Part shown: one piece after another, positions 1-7,504 of the stretch
Layout: each line of letters starts with the position of its first letter
How positions within the stretch are numbered: position 1 is the first letter of the stretch
NCBI GenBank assembly: GCA_019693395.1
Contig: JAAMXP010005638.1
Coordinates: 1 to 12,236 of the forward strand
Length of the DNA: 12,236 nt
Direction: 5' to 3'
Source of the DNA: Ettlia oleoabundans
Taxonomy: Eukaryota > Chlorophyta > Chlorophyceae > Chlamydomonadales
Position numbers and translations under genes: made by a program
Notes under the pieces: model-generated
The model's database searches: none
Told to the model about the DNA's origin: nothing
What the model saw: the letters and a program-made list of their open reading frames with translations, nothing else

Positions 1-69
1 GGGGTGGGGGGGGGGGCACGCCGGGCACGTGTTTCTGAGGTTGTCTGTTTGTGTTGCCCTGTTTTGCAG

Positions 70-468
70 CTCAATACGGACATGTATCTCTTGTGGGACA
101 AGTGAGTGGCGGGGCAGAGCCAGCCGCACAAACGCTGTTGGCATGCAGCGCTGCATTGGCTTTACTCAGCAAGATGAGCTATGAGTCACTTTTGTCTGCA
201 GCCCCTCTAGTTGATGTGCCCTCACTTGTGAGTTTTACTCCAATTTCGCAGTTTTGAGCGATGCTTTCGCTGAGTTATGCTGTGCATGCTGTGTATTATG
301 TTGTCTTTGCCGTGCTTGTGCAGGAAGTTTAAGCCGTATGTGCAGCAGTACGCCAAGGATGAGGAGGCTTTCTTCCGTGACTTTGCCGCCGCCTTCTCCA
401 AGCTGCTGGAGCTGGGAGTGCCCTTCCCCGAGGGATCTACCCCCGCCAGCCCCATGCCCGACAAGTGA
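70..468 (+). CDS. Class I heme peroxidase (cytochrome c / ascorbate peroxidase type), C-terminal exons, 5' partial
   Basis: These are the last two exons, 70-101 and 324-468, joined in phase across a 222-nt GT-AG intron (donor gtgagt, acceptor ttgtgcag). The encoded 58 residues start [17 protein letters not shown], continue with [16 protein letters not shown] and end ELGVPFPEG plus a short Ser/Pro tail before TGA at 466-468. The TDM...Y-A-x-D-E-x-F-F-x-D-F-A-x-A-F...LG block is the C-terminal signature of class I peroxidases. These enzymes reduce H2O2 using cytochrome c or ascorbate. The ELGVPF ending is closer, from memory, to the cytochrome c peroxidase branch than to chloroplast APX. The haem-binding region, catalytic histidines and any targeting peptide lie to the left of the window, so donor substrate and compartment cannot be judged. 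Positions 1-69 are the tail of the preceding intron and open with a run of Gs. Confidence 0.85.
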
Positions 469-914
469 TGGGATGCACCTGGCAGTGCAGAAGCTCCCCA
501 GTGCAGCAGCAAAGGGAAGGCGTGCTGAGGCAGCCAGCCACCTGCTGTTATTTGGAGTGGGCGTGTGAGCAAGGGCGTGACAGCATGACAGCTCGAGGCA
601 TAGAGCCTCCGCCTTGAAAATGGGGTGTTCGGGTAACTCGATGTGTTGGGCACATCTGCTTTGCTGCCCACCTGAATCGCTGCCTGCAAGAGTGGTCATG
701 AATGTCCTCCTTCTGCTTATGCTGGGCTTGCACATATGTGTCATAACCAATGTATATTGCAACAATGTAATCAATGTAGAGGGTAGGGCAGTTTACGTGA
801 GGGCCAGGGGGCAAGGTAGAAGTGGTGCCATTGTGCTAGGAAGCTGTTGCCAACAATGCGTGGGTTCCAACAATTCATACAAGTGCACAAGCTGGCAATC
901 GCAAGGATTCCGGG
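469..914. other. Convergent 3' intergenic region between the peroxidase and the alpha/beta-hydrolase
   Basis: No gene is supported here. Open frames exist on both strands but show no recognisable protein and overlap each other. The stretch should hold the 3' UTRs of two convergent genes. On the plus strand a TGTAA motif at 766-770 could serve the peroxidase, giving a 3' UTR of about 300 nt. I found no TGTAA on the minus strand for the hydrolase within this stretch. Confidence 0.6.
766..770 (+). terminator. Candidate TGTAA polyadenylation signal of the class I peroxidase
   Basis: TGTAA is the prevailing poly(A) signal in chlorophyte algae. This copy lies about 300 nt after the stop codon in an A/T-rich patch. 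A pentamer occurs often by chance, so the call rests on position and strand only. Confidence 0.4.
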
Positions 915-2578
915 TTAGCTGACCACGAAGTCCAACACATGACTTGCCATCTCCTGCGCCGCCTCCCTCTGCATGAAGTTATGGTCTGCGCCATCCACCA
1001 GAACCAGCTGGCTGTTGGGCACCAGCGAGGCACACAGCTCAGACTCCTGCAAGTGCCAAGCCAGGCCGATGACGGGGCAGACAATGTCGACTTGGATACG
1101 AAGCCAATTGATGCTGAAGAGGGTCACACACACACGCACGCACGCACGCACGCACGCACGCATAACTACAGGCGTGTGCAAACCTGGTAGGGTATTGTTT
1201 TGTCGCCTGTGCCATGCAGGCAAAGCATGCGCACAGTTGAGGGGATGCTCTGGGCCATGCCCTCCATGTCTAGATTAACGCGATTAAGGAAATCCTGCAG
1301 GCAACATGCAGCACTGCGTTGCAAGTGCCCAGCTGAAAAAACTCACCAGCAGTGATGCCGGCTGGGAGTTTAAACCACCAAGCACATTGCGCATTCCCCC
1401 ACCTCCCACCCATCCATCACAAGGCTGTCCAGGAGTGGCCCCCTCAATGCCCACCTCTTCAGTCATGACCCACTCTCCCCAAGGCTCCTTCCGTGGTATG
1501 GCTTTCTCCTTTGCCAGCAGATCAAGGATGTCTGCGCCAAATCGCTGCAATGTTCCCTCCCTGTTTGGCCCGCAGGGCCGGGCAGGTAGCAGGGCATGCA
1601 TTGTTGCCAGGTTTCATGGACTCACACAATGACATTCAGGTTGTGGCAACTGCAAGGTTGAGGCATCCCCTGCACACGCAGCTCACCTGCATTTAAAACG
1701 GCCTGCTAGATTGATTATCTTGGGGACATCATGGTGTCGTGATGCAAACATGACCGAGTTGGTACCACCCTTGCTGCGTGGAAGGCAGGGAAGGCAGGGA
1801 GTAAAGCACGCATGAGTTAGCCGTTGGTTGTGGAGGTATGTGGCCACCACCAGTGGGTGAGAGCAACATACTGTGCGCAATCCGCTGCTCAACAACATTG
1901 CTTCACCTTCACAGCAAGTCACAACCGTGAAGTAATCCACCAATGAACATGGGGATTACAGCAACGACAGTATTGAAGCGCAAGCCGACCTGTGTCCGAG
2001 CAGGCAAACCACTGTCTTCCCCTGGCTGCGCATGAAGTCCACCGCGTCCCGCATGTCCTGACACTCAGCCTCGTGGTTGCCCATCAGAAAGGGGCCCTTA
2101 CGCTCGCTTTTGCTGAAAATTGCACAGGGGTGGTCGAAGCGGAAGCTACTGATGCCTGCCTGTGCCAGCTGGCCAGCCACGAGGGGGAACTGGCACATAC
2201 CCATGTTCGCCACATACCTGCACGTAAACACCAACACAGTAAGGCAAGGTGACATGACCCTGAGCGGGATAAATAATTGCAGCAAGTCTTTGAGGCCAAA
2301 GGCGACTGTGAAAAACGTGCAGCCGTGCATTCACCCATGGCAGAGGATGACGACATTGTGGGAGCCGGTGTCCAACAGTCGCCCCACCAGCCGCTCCCCC
2401 TCAGAGTTGACAAAGGTTAGCTCCCGCTCAAATGGCCCTGCATGGTCTCACATTTAACAAACCATATGTAGCAGCCAGTGGTCACCGGCACAGGTTGAAA
2501 GGGCTCAGCAACAGCAAACGATATGAGAGTGAAGCACGTCAGATGGTTCCCACCTGCCGTTGTGGGGTGGTCAGCCAT
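915..2578 (-). CDS. Alpha/beta-hydrolase of the serine aminopeptidase S33 / Hydrolase_4 type
   Basis: Seven exons on the minus strand (2578-2554, 2437-2335, 2217-1990, 1773-1687, 1560-1455, 1294-1184, 1046-915) join in phase at every junction. They give 263 residues, the usual size for a single-domain hydrolase. Family landmarks appear in order: strand plus oxyanion region VVILCHGYVAN (about 38-47), SSFRFD (about 66-71), the nucleophile elbow GHSKGG with Ser119 (its codon is split by an intron), the acid site LCLHGTGDKTIP with Asp214, and DGADHNF with His242. The triad is intact, so an active esterase, lipase or peptidase-like hydrolase is likely. The substrate cannot be told. The family's usual GNGxS motif after RFD is replaced by HPCAIFSKSERKG. 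The start chosen is ATG 2578, giving MADHPTTAG. The frame stays open upstream to about 2755, so an N-terminal extension is possible. With the chosen start no leader is seen. It is divergent from the C2-lipase. Confidence 0.9.
1125..1162. repeat. (CACG)n/(CA)n microsatellite in a hydrolase intron
   Basis: A CACACACA run passes into about seven CACG tetramer units. It lies inside intron 6 (1183-1047) of the alpha/beta-hydrolase, not in coding sequence, and is likely to vary in length between strains. Confidence 0.95.
1778..1800. repeat. Short tandem GGAAGGCA repeat at an intron end
   Basis: The unit GGAAGGCAG occurs twice in a row in the third intron of the hydrolase, just upstream (on the minus strand) of its acceptor. 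On the minus strand this gives a pyrimidine-rich CTGCCTTCCCTGCCTTCC tract, so it probably acts as an expanded polypyrimidine tract. Confidence 0.6.
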
Positions 2579-2992
2579 GGAACCGTGGCCCTCCGCCTGG
2601 GCTCCCGGCAGGGCGATTTTATGCTTGGGAAGGGCTTTTGAGGTGGGCGTGAACGTGCTGCGCCACTTTGTCGTGCAGAAAGCCGAGGAGGAAAGGGGGA
2701 CAGGCTGAACGAGCCAACAAACTGTGCCTCTGCTTGTGCAACTCATGCAATGCATCGCAGTGGCGCGTGATCAATTTCCCAAAAGCTAATGGCATCCCAA
2801 TCTGTGCAGGACAGGTCAAGCCACGTATTCGCACGATTATTTTTTATTCCCCACATATCTTTCCATGTTCGGTCCCATCAGGGTTGGGGCAGAGGCCGCT
2901 GACTTGAGGCTGGATGCTTTTTAGCGCTGAGGCTTTTCCGCTTGCAACCCACCTCCCACTTCACCAGTTTGAGTAAGCCACAAGCCCTCGGA
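2579..2992. promoter_or_regulatory. Divergent upstream region shared by the hydrolase and the C2-lipase
   Basis: The start codons of two divergent genes lie 414 bp apart. No convincing core promoter motif is visible. One A/T-rich patch at about 2836-2848 stands out from the G/C-rich surroundings. Part of the stretch may be coding: the hydrolase frame is open back to 2755 and the lipase frame is open from 2942. The shared promoter role is inferred from layout alone. Confidence 0.45.
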
Positions 2993-5900
2993 ATGGCGGG
3001 CCTGTCGCATATGGGTGACTGGATCAGAATGAGTTGTCACTGTTCAGAAGTTGGGGCCACGGTGCTTCCCAAGCGCCTGTCTCCCCGCCAGTGGTGCCGC
3101 CGGCAGGATTGGGGCGCAGCAGCAGGCACCCGAGCCACTCCGCACTGGGGATGTAATGGGACTTTTGGGAGCCACAGCCGCGTTGGTGCCATCTGGCGAG
3201 TGATTACTAGGGTGCCAGCAGAGGCATCAGCCGGAGCAACAGCTGCAGTGGAGGACGACCCATCCACCGCTTTTGATTGGCAGCTGGGTCTGGCGTTGGC
3301 TGGCTGCGCCTTTGAGGCATATAACGACATTGAGGCCGATGCCCCGAGCCTAAAGATGACATCGATGGGAGGCACTGAAACCACATTTGTAGACAAGTGA
3401 GCAGCGGGGGTGGGTTTATTTTGGGCAGCTCCCATGGCCCTGCTAGCAGCCTGCATGCTGTTCATAGCTTCCAAGTCTTCTACCACTCAGCTCTCTTGCT
3501 TACCGCTGTGCAGGGGTTTTCTGCGCCGCAAGTTTGCAGGCTTGATGGAGGTTACGGTGGTGAAGGCCTCTGGACTCCCTGCAGCAGACGTGTGTGGGCC
3601 TCATTTGAGATGTTTCTGCCTTGTTGGGCGCTAGCTGTTCCACCTATTGCCACCTGCGTCAGCCGAAGTGCACGGTGCTTATTTGCTTTGTGGCCACCTG
3701 AGCATTGAGGATTGCTGTCATGCATCATCAGCTGATAATGGATTGCTATCTGCCCCAATTTGCGTCGCCGCAGTGGTGGCCTAAATCTAGGAGCGATCCC
3801 TATGCAGTCGTCAACATTGGCGACTCAGCCGCGGCCACTGCAACAGTGCAGCAGAACTTGGAGCCACAGTGGGGCCAGACCTTCTTCCTCTTTGTCAGGC
3901 AACATGCTGCGCTGCAGGGAGCCATCTCCGTCACGGCCACTTGCATGAACAATACAATTGCCACTGTTGCAATGCTGTGCTGTGATTTTGTTGCATTGAC
4001 AAACATGGCACACGGTGTGCACTGTTTGCTGCCATATGCCAACCTCATCCTTCGAAGTGCTGCAGAGACCCTGCCCAACAGCGGCTGACCGTGCGCGTGC
4101 TGGATGAGGATGTGGGCAAGGCTGATGACTTGCTGGGCACCACCATGAGGGGGCTGCAGGTGCGGAACTCAGGGTTGCAGGCCAGCAAGCGTGTAGGACA
4201 GGAGCATGTTGATGGTATTGCTGCGTGGTGGCGGGGAGCGCACAGGACCTGTGATGAATGGTGGGTGGGTGATACAACTGATTTATTGGACAGCCAGCGC
4301 ATTCTGTGCCAGGTTGGCCCTGCAACTAGTTACGCTTGTTTCATTATATGCTGCAGGATGTAGTGGATGGCGAGACACATGACCTGGAGCTGGCACTGAG
4401 GTGCACTGTTTTTGCTGCTGCTGTGGATCGGCAGGCAGTAGGGGATGGCACCATGCCAGTATTTGTCTGCGGCCACTTGTCTGTTGCATGGCTGCTGTGC
4501 TCTGCATAATCTCACGGGCTGATGTGACAAACACTATTGACTGCTGCAGGGGCACCAGAGGCCCAGCAGGCAGCATCAGCGTGCGCCTGCGCTTCCTGCC
4601 CTTTGGCACAAATGACGTGCTGGCAGGGGAGGCCGCCGCCGGCCACATGGGTGACCCAGTGCTCGGATCCCCTCCCAAGACGATCATGTCCAGCCAATGG
4701 CGTGACTTGCAGGCAAGCATGCACGCATATAGCGCTTCCATAGCCCTTGCCTCCTGCATTTTGCGGGTCCTCACACCCCTCCTCACCAGGTCCGCACAGG
4801 GGAAACTGACATCACATGGTGTTCGGCCTACACATTTTGCTTCGGTGCATCATGCGATGCAGAGGGATGTTCTCAACGCCGCCGCAGATGCCATGTTTGA
4901 CCCAGTGGCATATATTGACAACGCGGAAACAGACACGCAGGCACACGTGTTAGCTGCTTGTAATATGTGCTGCTGTGCTGGTCCCAGGCACAGATTCCTG
5001 CCGAGTCAATTTTCCATCGGCTCTATAAATGAAAGGCACGTAATGTGTTGTGGGAGAGTGAATGGTGACTGAGCTTGAGCTTCTGCACTGCAGGCCTGGA
5101 TGTTCTGGAATGCAACCACCCGGCAGGTGTGCGTTGCCTTCCGCGGTACTGAGCAGACCAAGTGGAAGGTGCGCTTACAGGGAGTCATGCTGCCACAACC
5201 TCACCACATCCCCAATGCCTCTTTTGAGGACGATTCATCAAGGATAACTGATATAGCCTGTATCTACCTACACTCTCAAACAGCACATGGAGTTTAGTTG
5301 TTGCGGCATTGCAGGACATTCTGACCGACCTCAGCCTGGTGCCCGCCTCACTGGACCCCGAGGGCGTGTCGGATCCCGGGCAGCAGTCCTGGTGCCGGCG
5401 CGACAGAGCAGGCCGGGACGCCTCAGGCGCCAGAAACCTGGAGGCAGCAGTGGTGTGGTCTTGTTTGTATGCATCGCTGCCACAGCAAACCTTGCACCAG
5501 AGCAGCCATGTGCGCTTCCCTGTATGCCCTCGAGGACGCCGGAAGAGGCAGTTATTTCTTGGATCATAGTTGATTGATGCGTTTCCGCCTCTGTTTTATG
5601 GTTTCCCTGCTGCAGGCCGCTTTGCAAGGTAGGCGCCAGGAGCTTAGAGAATCGGTGGTGGAGGGCCTGCGCAATATGTTCCTTCAACAGAAAGATAACA
5701 GTGCCACTGATGGGTCATTTGAGGGTGATGAGCAGCAGCCGGCAGCCATCTGGGTGCATCACGGGTTCCTGGAGGCCTACAGCAGCGTGCGCTCTGAGGT
5801 TTTGCGCCTGCTTGAGACGGTTTTGGCAGGTGAGGGAGGTTGATGGAGATCTGCGGTCGTGATCTTCTGGCTCGCTAGCTGGCAGGGACTGCTGGTTGGT

Positions 5901-7315
5901 GTAAAGGGCAATGTGCTTGACTCAAAGCAGCTGTTGTCAAGTTTCTGTCAACCACGTTGGGGGGCCAGAGCCTATTCCAGCACGCTTGCAGCCTCATGGT
6001 GCTTGGTGTGCAGGCGAGACTGAGCCTTGGACGCTTTATGTGACCGGGCACAGCCTGGGCGGCGCGCTAAGCACGCTCTGCACCTTTGACTGTGCGCGGC
6101 GCACCTGGCGCGACGTGCCGCGTCCTCGACTTGTGCACTACAACTACGGTTCACCACGTGTGGGCAACAAGGCATTTGCACAAGAGGTGCCGCCAGCCAC
6201 CCTGCTGACGTGGGCTGTGGATATGCAGCGTGAATGCGCCTGGAGGTTGCTGTGTCTATAGCGCCCAACAACATGCACTGCTGCAGACTGAACCTTATGG
6301 ACTACGCCCCTTACAGAAAGGCAAGCCTTGGCATGATCGTATTGCTTGTTGCCGTTTGCCTTATTCCTGGATGCAGTATGACCAGCTAGTGCCCAACACT
6401 TGGCGTGTAGTCAACAGCAATGATGCTGTGACGCTCGTGCCAAGAATGCTGGGCTATTGCCATGTGGGCCACAAGGCACAGCTGGGCCCTGAGGGGCGAG
6501 TTGAGCTGACACGTGAGTCTGAGCGGGCAGGCTGCTGCTGCCCAAAGGCTGGCTGGTTGTTTGCGTGGCACTGCTTTAAGCGAGCTGAAGGGCCAGCATA
6601 TTTTGCGCATGTTAGGGTTCCAAGTGCAAACCGCTTCTCACAACTTGCTACTGCCCCACTTTGCTGTTCTCAGGTAACAGCAGCCGGGCACTGGGTGAGG
6701 GTGTTGAGATGGCCGAGGTGGCGTTTGCTGCTGCTGTCAACCTTCCGACCCTGACGGAGCAGCTGCTGGCAAAGCAGGAGGCTGCAGCCTCTGTGTCCAC
6801 AGACGGCACCGCTTCCCCCGAGATCCTGCAGCAGAGCAAACCGGCACTGATATCTGCTGCAGCCACCAATGCAGCCGCAGCTGGAGCACTTGCAGGTGCT
6901 GTGCAACAGCAGCAGCAGGCCCCAGAGAGCGCCAAGGTCGCAGCTGCAGAGGCAGCTGCCACTGCGGAAGCGGCTGCTGCTGCTGTTGCAGCGGCTCCCA
7001 GCCTGCAGGATGTGGTCAACCTGCTTGACGAAGAAATCCGGGCCATGAGCGCACTACTGGACGGCAGGTGTGCTGCATATGCACCACGCAGTGCTGCACC
7101 AGCCTTGCCGTTTGCAACAGACCTGGCAGCACCACCATGCTTGCAGCATGGACCTGCAGCCATGCGGTACCTGACCATGCACAGATTGTGCCCGACCTTG
7201 CCACATTAACGTCTGCTCATCTGCCTGCAGCGCCCTGAGTGAGCACTTGGAGCCCCTGTACCTGGAGAACCTGGGTGCCGCTATTGCCAAGCTGCGGGAG
7301 CTGCGGGATACGTGA
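2993..7315 (+). CDS. C2-domain class 3 lipase, HIL1-like chloroplast lipase candidate
   Basis: Fourteen exons (2993-3396, 3514-3589, 3774-3898, 4066-4159, 4357-4400, 4550-4712, 4863-4940, 5094-5168, 5315-5449, 5616-5829, 6014-6186, 6377-6512, 6674-7067, 7231-7315) join in phase to give about 731 residues. Residues 1-100 form an Arg/Ser/Ala-rich, plastid-type leader, followed by LGLALAGCAFEAYND. A C2 domain (about 145-265) keeps five acidic ligand positions: Asp160, Asp168 in SDPY, and Asp215, Asp217 and Asp223 in VLDEDVGKADD, so Ca2+-dependent membrane binding is likely. The lipase domain has VAFRGTEQTKWK (about 342-353), WVHHGFLEAYSSVR, GHSLGG with Ser483, NYGSPRVGN, NSNDAV with Asp543, and YCHVGH with His556 or His559. 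The tail (about 590-731) is Ala/Gln-rich, then helical. C2 plus lipase_3 matches plant HIL1, a chloroplast MGDG lipase; substrate here is inferred. Three introns are GC-AG. The exon 9 donor may lie 3 nt further on (one extra Val). The stop sits in a donor-like ACGTGAGT. Confidence 0.92.
3899..4065 (+). other. GC-AG intron 3 of the C2-lipase
   Basis: The exon ends TTTGTCAG and the intron starts gcaaca. The acceptor is gtgctgcag. Only this junction joins FFLFVR to DPAQQRLTVRVLDED in phase, which restores the C2 domain's strand-loop order. No GT donor nearby gives the same continuity. Confidence 0.8.
4713..4862 (+). other. GC-AG intron 6 of the C2-lipase
   Basis: The donor CAG|gcaagc is a near-perfect GC-type site (consensus AG|GCAAGT). 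The acceptor gatgcag joins SSQWRDLQ to RDVLNAAADAMFDPV in phase 0. Reading through the site leads into a stop-prone frame with no lipase similarity. Confidence 0.75.
4941..5093 (+). other. GC-AG intron 7 of the C2-lipase
   Basis: The donor is ACGCAG|gcacac and the acceptor is cactgcag. The junction creates the continuous stretch ETDTQAWMFWN, a conserved block before the VAFRGTEQ strand in plant class 3 lipases as I recall them. A GT donor nine bases into the intron (gtgtta) would keep the frame but insert Ala-His. Confidence 0.7.
6843..7010 (+). repeat. Ala/Gln low-complexity coding tract in the lipase tail
   Basis: GCA/GCT/GCC and CAG codons dominate this part of exon 13, giving runs of Ala, five Gln in a row and a Glu/Ala-rich helix. 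It follows the catalytic domain and precedes a Leu-rich amphipathic segment. It is coding, as the frame continues into both flanks. Confidence 0.85.
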
Positions 7316-7504
7316 GTGGCCATCATGGCACTGGCGTAGCCAGTCAGCCAAGGGCACCGCTGATGTATTGTAGATACATGTCGCAGCAGCTTGAGGGGTA
7401 TTGTATCAACTACATTATAGTCAATGGCGAACACAATCCCGCTATGTAAAATCGGAGCCCACGCACACTCAATGAAGTATGCGACCAAGCCTGGATGCTG
7501 CTCC
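7316..7504. other. Convergent 3' region between the C2-lipase and the APX6-like gene
   Basis: Only 189 bp separate the two stop codons. No gene is visible, apart from a possible alternative last lipase exon starting at 7374. A TGTAA on the plus strand at 7445-7449 probably ends the lipase transcript. Confidence 0.6.
7445..7449 (+). terminator. Candidate TGTAA polyadenylation signal of the C2-lipase
   Basis: This is a chlorophyte-type TGTAA about 130 nt after the lipase stop codon, in an A/T-rich stretch. It is a short motif, supported by position and strand. Confidence 0.5.

Noticed and set aside
1..69. G-rich start of the window as an assembly artefact or G-quadruplex
   Set aside because: A G-run at the edge is compatible with ordinary intron sequence ending in the acceptor tgttttgcag. 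Nothing else supports an artefact or a function.
1125..1162. CRISPR or telomere-like repeat
   Set aside because: The units are 2-4 bp with no spacers and lie inside an intron, so it is a plain microsatellite.
4401..5072. A 223-residue open frame on the plus strand
   Set aside because: It contains lipase exons 6 and 7 in their true frame but reads straight through the GC-AG introns, which hides the real structure. The spliced model restores the lipase blocks.
6648..7178. A 176-residue Ala/Ser-rich open frame on the minus strand
   Set aside because: It is the mirror of the Ala/Gln-coding exon 13 of the lipase. GCA/GCT repeats read as Ala/Ser/Cys-rich frames on the other strand.
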